Shown one piece after another: positions 16,578 through 25,300 of a stretch of 64,000 nucleotides of DNA (position 1 is the first letter of the stretch; each line of letters begins with the position of its first letter). A program made the translations under genes and the position numbers. Source of the stretch: SG-bin9 sp049323835 (GTDB lineage: Bacteria; Pseudomonadota; Alphaproteobacteria; Rhizobiales; Xanthobacteraceae); NCBI GenBank assembly GCA_049323835.1, contig JBMOOJ010000089.1:27167-91166 (forward strand), given 5' to 3'. Below the pieces are notes generated by a model. It ran no database searches. It worked only from the letters and a program-made list of their open reading frames with translations, and was not told where the DNA came from.

Positions 16578-17981
16578 TCACACCCCCGGCAGCGTCAAAA
16601 CCGCCCGCAATCCGCCCGCCGGAGCGGTGCCCAGTTCGAGCCGCCCCCGATAGAGCCCGGCCAGCTCCACCACGATCGACAGGCCGAGGCCGGACCCGGG
16701 CTTGGACTCGTCGAGCCGCTGGCCGCGCCGGGCGACCTGGTCGCGCTCCTCGGCGGAGAGCCCCTTGCCGTCGTCATCGACGATGATCTTGAGCGCCGGA
16801 TCGAGATCGCTGTTGGGCGTGCGCTCGGACAGCACCTCGATCAGCACCTTCTCGTGCGCCCATTTGCAGGCGTTGTCGACGAGATTGCCGGCCATCTCTT
16901 CGAGGTCCTGCCGCTCGCCGCGGAACTTCAGGTCCGGCGGCACGATCGCATCGACGACGATGCCGCGGTCGCGGTGAATCTTTTCCATCGTCCGCCGCAG
17001 CGCCTCGATCACCGGGCTGACCTCGGTGACGCTGACGACCGCCGTGACCCGCGCCGCGATCCGCGCGCGTTCGAGGTGGTGCGCCACCTGGCTGCGCATC
17101 ACGTCCGCCTGCTCCAGCACCTTCGAGGCGAACGCATCGCCGCCATGGCTGTTGGCTTCGTTGACGATCACCGACAGCGGCGTCTTGATCGCATGCGCGA
17201 GGTTGCCGACATGCGTGCGCGCGCGCTCGACGATTTCGCGATTGGCGTCGATCAGCGCGTTGGTCTCGCGCGCCAGCGGCGCAATCTCCAGCGGAAACTG
17301 TCCCTCGAGACGCTCGGCGCGGCCGGAGCGGATATCGGCGAGCGATTGCGAGATGCGTTTCAGCGGCGCGAGGCCGTAGCGTACCTGGAAGATGGTGGTG
17401 ATGATCAGGCCGATCGAAAGCGCGAGAAACGTTCCGCCGAGATAGACGTCGAACGCGCGCGTCTCTTCGAAAATCTCCGTCGCATCGCCCGCCACGATAG
17501 CGAGGAAGCGTCCATCGGTGCCGAGATCGACCGGCCGCTCGGCCGCGCGCAGCCGCTGATCTTCGGGGCCCGTGATGTAGCCGATCCGCAGGCCGGCGGT
17601 GTTGAGCTCGATCGCCTCGTCTTCCAGCCGCGGCAACTTCTTGTCCCACAGCGAGCGCGATGCGCGCACCTCCTGCTTGGTGCCGTCGATGCGGGTAATC
17701 TGCCAGTACCAGCCGGACAGCGGCAGTTCGAACAGCGGCTCGCCGAGCGACTGCGTGTCCTTGTCCTTCTCCGTCGCATCGTCCGGCGTGGCGATCTCGG
17801 CGATCAGCGTGCGCAGATAGAGGTTGAGGCGGCGGTCGAAGGCGCGCTCCGACGCCTGCCGGTAGACCGACGACAGCGCGATCCCGGTGACGACGAGAAT
17901 GATCACCACCCAGGCGGTTGCCGAGAGGAACAGCCGGGTGGCGAGCGAACTAGCATCCGGTTTCCGAAGTTCGTAACTCAT
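16578..17981 (-). CDS. feuQ: Sensor histidine kinase FeuQ
   Basis: 467 residues. A membrane helix at about residues 15-40 (LFLSATAWVVIILVVTGIAL), a periplasmic sensor with a proline/tryptophan-rich core (PLSGWYWQITRIDG), a second membrane helix near 195-215, HAMP, then HisKA with GNLAHAIKTPLSVIVNEA (His263) and a HATPase with NLVDNACKWA, DDDGKGLSAEE and GSGLGLSI. Named from context: the PhoQ-like kinase next to cycHJKL and partner of FeuP is FeuQ in Rhizobium and Sinorhizobium, where the system controls osmoadaptation and cyclic glucan export. The first residues (MSYELRKPDAS) are encoded by one arm of a palindromic repeat (17950-18025), so this N-terminus is unlike that of relatives. Confidence 0.88.
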   Translation of the reverse strand: MSYELRKPDASSLATRLFLSATAWVVIILVVTGIALSSVYRQASERAFDRRLNLYLRTLIAEIATPDDATEKDKDTQSLGEPLFELPLSGWYWQITRIDGTKQEVRASRSLWDKKLPRLEDEAIELNTAGLRIGYITGPEDQRLRAAERPVDLGTDGRFLAIVAGDATEIFEETRAFDVYLGGTFLALSIGLIITTIFQVRYGLAPLKRISQSLADIRSGRAERLEGQFPLEIAPLARETNALIDANREIVERARTHVGNLAHAIKTPLSVIVNEANSHGGDAFASKVLEQADVMRSQVAHHLERARIAARVTAVVSVTEVSPVIEALRRTMEKIHRDRGIVVDAIVPPDLKFRGERQDLEEMAGNLVDNACKWAHEKVLIEVLSERTPNSDLDPALKIIVDDDGKGLSAEERDQVARRGQRLDESKPGSGLGLSIVVELAGLYRGRLELGTAPAGGLRAVLTLPGV

Positions 17982-18025
17982 CGCAGCAATCTCTTACACG
18001 AACTTCGGAAACCAAAGGATGCTAG
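17950..18025. repeat. Palindromic repeat, copy 1, spanning the feuQ start
   Basis: Arms at 17950-17974 and 17998-18025 are perfectly complementary apart from a 3-base bulge (18014-18016), around a 23-base loop (17975-17997). On the minus strand the loop holds GTAAGAG followed by the feuQ ATG (17981), so ribosome site and start codon are presented in the loop of a ~25-bp hairpin, and the 3' arm is coding. It shares its layout with copies 2 and 3 (18037-18113, 58113-58167), including a GAAGTTC core in the stem. Confidence 0.9.
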
Positions 18026-18036
18026 CAATTGAAACT

Positions 18037-18113
18037 ATAGTACCGCTTCGATCTGAAGTTCCTGAAGGTGGCCTTGCAGCGATGGCGCAGGAACTTCAGA
18101 TCGGCGGTACTAT
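18037..18113. repeat. Palindromic repeat, copy 2, at the feuP stop
   Basis: Arms 18037-18064 and 18088-18113 pair perfectly except for a 2-base bulge (18047-18048 region), around a 23-base loop containing CCTTGCAGCGATGG. The outer end overlaps the feuP stop codon (18110-18112). Its sequence differs from copy 1 at many stem positions but pairing is kept on both sides, which shows a structured repeat family rather than chance. Confidence 0.9.
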
Positions 18114-18781
18114 CGCGCATCGGCCGGGGGCGCGAGCAGATAACCCAGCCCGCGCACGGTCTGGATGATGTCAACGTCCAGCTTCTTGCGGATACGGCCG
18201 ACGAACACCTCGATGGTGTTGGAGTCGCGGTCGAAGTCCTGATCGTACAGATGCTCGACGAGTTCGGTGCGCGAGACGACGCGCCCCGAATGATGCATCA
18301 GATAGGCCAGCAGCCGGTATTCGTGCGACGTCATCTTGACCGGATTACCGCTGACACTGACGCGATTGGTGCGGGTATCCAGCGTCACCGGGCCGCAGAC
18401 GAGTTCGCTCTGCGCGTGGCCTGCGGCGCGGCGCAGCAGCGCGCGAATGCGGGCCAGCACTTCTTCGAGATGAAAGGGTTTCGCGACATAATCGTCGGCG
18501 CCGGCGTCGAAGCCCTGCACCTTGTCGCTCCAGCGGTCGCGCGCGGTCAGGATCAGGACCGGCATGGAGCGGCCGTTGCGCCGCCAGGCTTCGAGCACGG
18601 AGATGCCGTCCATCTTCGGCAAGCCGATGTCGAGCACCACCGCATCGTACGGCTCGTTCTCGCCGAGAAAATGCCCCTCTTCGCCGTCGAACGCGCGATC
18701 GACCACATAACCGGCGTCGGATAGCGCCGTAACCAGCTGACGATTGAGGTCGGGATCGTCTTCCACGACAAGCAGGCGCAA
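18110..18781 (-). CDS. feuP: Response regulator FeuP
   Basis: 223-residue OmpR/PhoP-type regulator. Receiver with E7-D8-D9, phosphoacceptor D51 (VVLDIGLPKMDG) and K101 (DDYVAKPF); winged-helix DNA-binding domain with MTSHEYRLLAYLMHH, VEVFVGRIRKKLD-like helix (IEVFVGRIRKKLD) and VRGLGYLL. Pairs with FeuQ, 128 bases downstream. In Sinorhizobium a small inhibitor gene, feuN, precedes feuP; here 18782-18922 has no room for it and the GTA lysis genes lie directly upstream. Confidence 0.9.
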   Translation of the reverse strand: MRLLVVEDDPDLNRQLVTALSDAGYVVDRAFDGEEGHFLGENEPYDAVVLDIGLPKMDGISVLEAWRRNGRSMPVLILTARDRWSDKVQGFDAGADDYVAKPFHLEEVLARIRALLRRAAGHAQSELVCGPVTLDTRTNRVSVSGNPVKMTSHEYRLLAYLMHHSGRVVSRTELVEHLYDQDFDRDSNTIEVFVGRIRKKLDVDIIQTVRGLGYLLAPPADAR

Positions 18782-18922
18782 ATCCGGTCTCCGCAGTCAC
18801 ATGCCGGCGGGCGGCCGACTCACGCCGCACGCGAACGGCGGCGATCATACCGCCGCTTTCGCAGGCATGCCAATTTCATATGGCGCGGCGTGAACGCGCG
18901 ATGAACGGGTGGGTCCCGATTC

Positions 18923-19495
18923 TTACTTTTTCTTCATGACGGTTTTGACCAGTTGGCCGAGTGCGCCGGGCGCGTCCTGTCCGGTGGCCGCGCTGACCTT
19001 CTCTCGTGTCCGGCCGCTGATGTAGACCCCGAGCACGCCGAAGCGGAAACCCCAGTAGGCAACGAGCAGCGCGGTCGCGCCGACGAGCGCGTGGATCGTT
19101 TGCAGGTCGCCGGTCCAGAACTCGTGCACCAGCACCGCCCACAGTGCCGCGCATTCGAGGGTCAGCTCCACCGCGTAGAGCGGCCGCCACCAGCGCTGCA
19201 CGACATCGTCGCTGGTGATCTCGGCGCGGATCGTCTGTTGCGTCTCGGCGATGGCCACGCGCTGCGCTTCCGCCTCGGCGCGGATCACCTCCGCCCAGCG
19301 GTTCTCCGCCTCCGCGATCCGCTCCGCCGGACAGGATGGCAGCGCCGCGCCGACATCGCGCGGCGTCGCCGACGCAGCGCCAATGACATCGGCCAGAATC
19401 TCGCCTGCCGCACCGCCAAGCGGACCGCCCAGCGCCGTCCCCAGCACCGGCGCGCCGAGCGCGATGACCTTCTTCGCCACATCACTCCAGTCCAT
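18923..19495 (-). CDS. GTA 3-TM holin
   Basis: 190 residues. The N-terminal half is amphipathic (ALGAPVLGTALGGPLGGAAGEILADVI), followed by a charged helix with RWAEVIRAEAEAQ, then WWRPLYAVELTLECAALWAVLVHEF and two more hydrophobic segments (IHALVGATALLVAYWGFRFGVLGVYI) and a Lys-rich tail. This matches the GTA-type three-transmembrane holin family that permeabilises the inner membrane so the muramidase can reach the wall. Last gene of the cluster; it overlaps the muramidase end by 14 bases. Confidence 0.85.
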   Translation of the reverse strand: MDWSDVAKKVIALGAPVLGTALGGPLGGAAGEILADVIGAASATPRDVGAALPSCPAERIAEAENRWAEVIRAEAEAQRVAIAETQQTIRAEITSDDVVQRWWRPLYAVELTLECAALWAVLVHEFWTGDLQTIHALVGATALLVAYWGFRFGVLGVYISGRTREKVSAATGQDAPGALGQLVKTVMKKK

Positions 19496-20261
19496 GCGCG
19501 TCCTCCTTGATCATCGCGACCGGTGCGGCCGCGTCCCGCCGGCGCCGGCGCCAGAGCACTATCAGTGCGACGACGACCGTCAGCGCGACCGCGAAAGCCG
19601 CAAACCAGATGCCGGCGTGATGCGCCGATGCAGCCGCCGTCGCGGCCGCACCGCCTGCGGCCGCGCCGCCTGCAACAATGTCGCGAGATCGCGTCGCGGG
19701 CGGTGCGGGCAGTGATGCGCGTTCCGCTGACGGTGACGCCGCCTCCGAGGCCAGCGCAAGCGCGGTGCTGCGGACATGTGCGACCCGCCGCGTCCAGCCT
19801 CGGCCGAACACGGCAAAGGTCTTCAAGCTGCGCAGGAAGGCCATCCGCTCCGCGCAGATCGCATTGATGAGGGCGGCTGCATCGCCCGCATGCGCGGCGT
19901 CGCACACCGGTCGATCGATGGCGCCGCTGCGATCGGGCAAGCCGAGCACCCGGCGCAGCACCCTGCCAGCGCGGCCGACACCCGAGTTCACACCGTAATC
20001 GAACACGGCATAATCGATCCCGGAGGGCAGCTCATCGCAACGCAGGGCATTCCAGTAGCGCTCGCGATAAATCGCACGCGCCGCCGCTTCCGGCATCCGC
20101 CGGACGTCGTCAGCGGTCGCACCGGGCTTCCAGTGCCGCCGTGCATCGGCAAGCGTGATGCCCCATCTGGTCGGCCCGCCCGGGTCGTCCGGGTGATTGA
20201 CATAACCACCCTCGCTCGCCAGCAACGCAGCGATTGCGCGATCCCATGATGATGCGCTCAT
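19482..20261 (-). CDS. GH108-family muramidase (GTA/phage endolysin)
   Basis: 259 residues from the ATG at 20261. The N-terminal domain begins LLASEGGYVNHPDDPGGPTR, the signature of glycoside hydrolase 108 (N-acetylmuramidase) with the catalytic Glu in SEGGY. It continues with RERYWNALRCDELPSGIDYAVFDYGVNSGVGRAGR and the peptidoglycan-binding type 3 region ALINAICAERMAFLRSL. A Pro/Ala linker and one transmembrane helix near the C-terminus (FAAFAVALTVVVALIVLW) follow. It acts with the holin to lyse the producing cell. A frame extending to 20420 has no supported start. Confidence 0.88.
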   Translation of the reverse strand: MSASSWDRAIAALLASEGGYVNHPDDPGGPTRWGITLADARRHWKPGATADDVRRMPEAAARAIYRERYWNALRCDELPSGIDYAVFDYGVNSGVGRAGRVLRRVLGLPDRSGAIDRPVCDAAHAGDAAALINAICAERMAFLRSLKTFAVFGRGWTRRVAHVRSTALALASEAASPSAERASLPAPPATRSRDIVAGGAAAGGAAATAAASAHHAGIWFAAFAVALTVVVALIVLWRRRRRDAAAPVAMIKEDAHGLE

Positions 20262-20370
20262 CGCGGCACCGCAGGGAGCTTGTGCGTGGCGGCCATGATC
20301 GTCTTCCAGGCAAAGAAAAAGCCGCCCCTTTGCGGCGGGCGGCTGGATGGAGAGCAGTTTGGCAGTATGC

Positions 20371-22380
20371 CTACCCCATGATCTCCTGAGCACCGAAGCA
20401 CGTCGGTTGCGAGAGCGCACCGCCGTTGCGGGCCCCCAGCGTCGCCGTACCTGATGTCGTCTTCCATTGCAGGGTGTAGGTCAGAGCGGAGGTCGAGTTG
20501 GGACGATCATGCACGGCGAACGACTGCGGAATCACACCGCTGCTGGCGCCCTGTTTGGCCGCACTCGAAACGTTGTCGCGCCCGAAAACTCCGGCCAGTG
20601 ATGTGCCGCCTCGATCAACGTCCAGCGACAGCGTATTTCCCTGCGTGTCGCAGTCACCGCCCCCAGAAAAACTGATGCGTATCGGATTAGCCGCCGAGCG
20701 CGGCGTGATCGCGGCACTGATGCCGGTTGACGTGAAAGACGTGCTTGTGGTCGTCGTCGTCGAGTTCGATTGCGTGTTGAACTGCTGAACGACATCGCCG
20801 GGCCGGGGCGTTCCCGGCCCGAAAGCCTGCACCGTGACGAGGTTCGTTGTCGTCCATGTGCCGGCGGTGAGGCCGGATGCGCCCCACTCGATAAAGCCGA
20901 GGATGCGATAGGCTTTCGCGGCAACGGCAGTGCCCGTGTAGAAGACGCCGGCACTGTCGGCGCCGCCAGCCCCGCCTTCCGCCGTTGACGATGCAGCCGT
21001 GTACTCGCTCAGCGGATAGACATTGAACGTTCCGGCGCTATAGGTCGAACAATTGATGACTCCCAGCCTGAATGTCCCGCCGTCATTGAAGCCGACGACC
21101 CACAGGCGAAAGCCCGTCGACGACGTCACGCCGAGCGTGGACCCGGAGGAGACAACGAGCGACGTCGCCGCCGTCACCGGCACGGTCACGCCGGTTCCGT
21201 TTGGTCCGGCCGCGTTCCGGAAGCCGATCACGCATGGCGAGGCCGGCGACGGATCGTTGCCGGCCGCGTCCTTGAGGGCAATCGTCAATGCACCGCCGCT
21301 GGCCGAAACGGCGAGCGAAGCATTCTGCAGCGCCAGCCCGGTCGTAACCGCGCCGGTCGCGCCGTTCAGCGAGGTGACGCCGCCGGCAGCGGAGCCGGCA
21401 ATCGGCCGCCAGCGCGACGACACTCCATCATACAGCAGAACCGCGCCCTGCCCCGGCGCAAGCGTCAGATCGCTGCCCGGCGCAAAGCGGTTGCCGGCCA
21501 GCGACGCGGTGTTTTCGTCCTTGAGGACAGCGGCAAACGCTCCGACATTCATCACATGCACGATCCGGCCATTGCCGCCGCCGGCGAGGCCCGTGATCTG
21601 ACGAACCGCGTCGGTCGAGATGCGCAGAACGCTCGCACTCGAGAACCCCGCCGGCGCGTAGTCGTTCTGATCCGACGTAATCTGCGCCGGTGAAATTACG
21701 CCGGTTAACGACAGCGCCTTTGGCAGGGTCAGGTTGCCGGACGCCTGATCGATGACAAAGGAATCGGTGAAGCTCGAGCCATCCGGCGACACTTTCAGCT
21801 TGAACGCATCCGAGCCGATCAGTCCGAACTCGGCGCGCCCGGAGAACGCGCTGGAGAACACCACCGACGCCGTGTTCCCGGGCCCCTCCTTCGACATCTG
21901 CAGCCGCACATCGCCGCTGCCGCCGTCGCCGGTTGCGATAGCGTTGAGCAGCACCGCGTTCGAGCGGACGCTCAGGCGATTGACCATATCCGCCGGCGTG
22001 TTGACGCCGATCCGGAGAATGTCGTCCAGCAGCACCGGCAACTCGCGCAGATCGCGCCACGCCGTGCCGTCGAAAACAAAGAGAACGTCGTCGGCGATCG
22101 ACCACGCGATCCAGCCGGTGTGCGGGACGAGAAAGCGCCATGCGCCGTCTTCCCAGGTTGCGATCGTGGTTGCGTGCCCGGCCCACGCGCCGGCCGGCGC
22201 CGCGGCAACGATATGCCGGTCGCCCTCATCCGGACTGGCCGGAGGCGCAGAGCGATCCGTGTCGCGCACGGCGACCTGGATGACCGCGTCGAGAATGCGC
22301 AGCGCTTCGTTGTGCGTGACGTGCTTCTGCGCCTGGCTGCCCTCGATGAAGGGCAGCCCGAGATTGGCTGTGTCTGTCAT
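20371..22380 (-). CDS. DUF2793 fibre-like tail protein
   Basis: 669 residues. The N-terminal ~110 residues (TANLGLPFIEGSQAQKHVTHNEALRILD..., GDRHIVAAAPAGAWAGHA, DDVLFVFDGTAWRDL) are the DUF2793 domain found in tail genes of GTAs and alphaproteobacterial phages. The rest is Gly/Ser/Thr-rich beta structure with phrases typical of phage fibre proteins (SLNGATGAVTTGLALQNASL). The final ~120 residues, rich in Ser and Thr (TTTTTSTSFTSTGIS), could be a receptor-binding tip. Lies downstream of the large host-specificity gene and upstream of the lysis genes. Likely an adsorption factor; the target is unknown. Confidence 0.8.
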   Translation of the reverse strand: MTDTANLGLPFIEGSQAQKHVTHNEALRILDAVIQVAVRDTDRSAPPASPDEGDRHIVAAAPAGAWAGHATTIATWEDGAWRFLVPHTGWIAWSIADDVLFVFDGTAWRDLRELPVLLDDILRIGVNTPADMVNRLSVRSNAVLLNAIATGDGGSGDVRLQMSKEGPGNTASVVFSSAFSGRAEFGLIGSDAFKLKVSPDGSSFTDSFVIDQASGNLTLPKALSLTGVISPAQITSDQNDYAPAGFSSASVLRISTDAVRQITGLAGGGNGRIVHVMNVGAFAAVLKDENTASLAGNRFAPGSDLTLAPGQGAVLLYDGVSSRWRPIAGSAAGGVTSLNGATGAVTTGLALQNASLAVSASGGALTIALKDAAGNDPSPASPCVIGFRNAAGPNGTGVTVPVTAATSLVVSSGSTLGVTSSTGFRLWVVGFNDGGTFRLGVINCSTYSAGTFNVYPLSEYTAASSTAEGGAGGADSAGVFYTGTAVAAKAYRILGFIEWGASGLTAGTWTTTNLVTVQAFGPGTPRPGDVVQQFNTQSNSTTTTTSTSFTSTGISAAITPRSAANPIRISFSGGGDCDTQGNTLSLDVDRGGTSLAGVFGRDNVSSAAKQGASSGVIPQSFAVHDRPNSTSALTYTLQWKTTSGTATLGARNGGALSQPTCFGAQEIMG

Positions 22381-22386
22381 GATCGC

Positions 22387-25300
22387 TCAGAGGTTGAGGG
22401 TGGCTTCGGTGAGATGGCCCGGCCCGGTCTGGGCGGAGACCTGCGCGATGCGGACGTGCAGGCTCGCGAGCGGCGCGCCGAAATCGGCAAGCTCGTCGGC
22501 CGTTGTATAGATCGCAGCGGGACTCGTGACTTCGAGACGGCGCACGACGGCCGCGCCCGAGAGAATCTCGGCCACATAGGCTTCGCTGTCTTCGCCGAGC
22601 GGCGGTTCGATGGCCCAGTTGTCGCCGTTGACGCGGGCGCGCCGGATCCAGCGCAGATGGATGCCATCGGCCGCGCGTGCTGCCGTCAGGTGCACGGGCG
22701 ACAGCGGCATGATCGCGGTTGCACGCGGCGTGACGGTCACCGCCACGGCGGCCGGGTCGCTGTGACTGCGCCCGCCGGGTGCGATCCGCAAACTCAACGG
22801 CCGCGCCAGCATGCCGAGCCCGCGCGCGATCGGAACCAGATGGTCGTCGAGCAGCACGAATGGTGCGCCCGCTGGCACAAGTTCGGCGATCGCGTACTCG
22901 CTGCCGGCCTGCCCGCGCAGCAGCCGCGACAGGCGGTAGGTCCGCTCGTCCATCAGTTCGGCGTGGGCGAACTGCAAAACCTCCCAAACTCCGTCGGCTG
23001 TTCGCACCGCCGCCGCGTTGGCGCTCTCCAGTACTTTTGCGTCGGATACCGACGTCAATCCGCCGCCATAAAGCTTGACGCGAAACTGCGTGGCGTGATC
23101 CCAGCGGCTCGTCGGACCGCGCGGCAGCGGATCGAGCGTCTCGCCCATGATGGACGGCGCCAGCGCCACCGCGGCCTTGTCGAAGCTCGCCCCATCGAGC
23201 GAACGCCAGACATTGACCGAACCTGGCCACGGATCGGCGAACACAGCGAGCCGCGTCAGCACCGGCGGCATCGACAGTTCGAGCGCCGGCAGATCGAGCA
23301 CCTCAACACGAACCGGACCGATGGCGTGCGGCACCGCCGCTGTGCGGCGTCGTGGCAGAGACAGCGGCACGGAGAACACTTCGGGATCGATGCTGCGCGC
23401 TCTCACCTGCCGCGATTGCGTATCGGTGAGTGCATCGATCTCGACCAGCCGCCGCCGGCCGTTGACGGTCAGGCCGATCACATCCCCCGGCGTGAGTGCG
23501 AGATATTTTGCGCCAAGTGCGAACTCGGCGTTCTCCCGTCCGGCCCAGAGATCTTGCAGCCAGATGTCCGAGCGGCGTGACGCGGCGGCATCGTCGGTAA
23601 CGATGGAGAAATCCGCTCGCGTGGTGCGGTTTGAACCGCCGACCAGCCGCCGCGACGTCACGGCCGCCCGGCGATAGTCAGTCGTAGCGTCGGTGTATCC
23701 GAAGCTCACCTCGCGCGGCAGCTCGGTTTCCTGGCTGCGCGTCAATTGCGCCAGCGAGCCGCGGTCGGGTGCGACAAGATCATCCTCGCCGATCTCCGCA
23801 ACCGGCCGTCCGCCGCGCTGAACGAAACGCAACGTGCCGTCGGCCGCGGTCGCGTCGAAAGCATAGGCCATCGCCAGCGGCTCGATCATGGCGCGCGGCG
23901 GCATCGGCCGGTCGACGACATAACCGTCACAGCTGTCGCGCAAGCCGGATGTATCGGCGCCGGTCACATTGCTGTCGCGCAGGATTGCCGCGACCAGATC
24001 GTCGAGCGGCGCGCTGCCGAGCCGCCCCGTCAGCCAGTGCCCGGTCCGCCAGTTGCCTGCATCGCTCCAGATATCCTCGGCGACAGGAAACACCGGATAC
24101 GGCCGCGCATCCCACGTCCACAGATGGATCGCCGACGGATCGATCATCCGCTCGCCGTAGAGCGGCGAGACGGGATTGAACACATCGTTCGCGCCGAACG
24201 CCGGATCGAACGTCTTCAGCGCCGCTTCCAGCATGCGGCGCTGGATCAGGTCATCGCGTTGCGCATTGGAGAAGTATGGAAAGAACGATTCCGATGATTT
24301 CGGATCAGGAAACACGCTCGGCTGATTGGCGCCCTTGTCGACCGCGGGACAACCGATCTCGGTCAGCCAGATCGGCTTGCTCCGCGGAACCCACGCAGTC
24401 GGCGATCCGAGCTCCGCATGGGCGACGCGCTCGTAGTGCGCATTGCTCCACCAGTTCCAGAGATCCTTCTGCCGGAACGTCCACGGCTTGCCGAGACCGT
24501 CGGTGATCGGCACCCGATCCTGGTCAGCACGCGCGCCCGCATCCGGATAGTACCAGTCGTAGGCTTGGCCCCGCGAAAGGTTCGCGCCGAGGTAATCGAG
24601 ATCGTAGGTCGAGGACGCAATCGCCGCGTCGAGATGGTCAGCCTCGTCGCGCCAGTCGGCAAGCGGCGCATAATAGTCGATGCCGACCGCATCGATCGCA
24701 CCCGATGCCCACAACGGATCGAGCGGAAAGCGCACCTCGGAGGCGTCATCGTCGATGACATGGGCGCCGTACTCCGTCCAGTCGGCCCCGTAGGTGACTG
24801 TCGCCGATCCGACGATCGCTTTCACCTCCGCCGCCAAGGACACGAGATGTTCGACCGCCGGATAGATGCCCGCCCCCGATCGCACGCGCGTCAGCGCAGC
24901 AAGTTCCGAGCCGATCAGGAACGCATGCACCCCGCCCGCGGCGACGGAAAGGTTCGCATAGTGCAGCACCATGGGACGATACGTTGCGAAGAAGTTTGCC
25001 ACTTGCGCGGCGGCCGTCGCGGTCCCCTGCGGCGAACCGGGCTGCCCCGGCGCCGGATCGCAGGTGATGCGGCCGCGCCAGGGATATGGCGGCTGCGGCG
25101 CAGTGCCCGTGTAGGGGTTGGTTCGCCCGTTATCGGCCGGCACATCCATCATTACGAACGGATAGAGCGTGACCTTCAGGCCGCGCCGTTTGATCTCGTC
25201 GATCAGGCGGATCACGGTGTCGTCCGACGGCGTTCCGCCGAACGCGGGACGCCCGTCGACCAGCGACACCAGATGGGCGCCGGCGCGCGTCGCACCGGCA

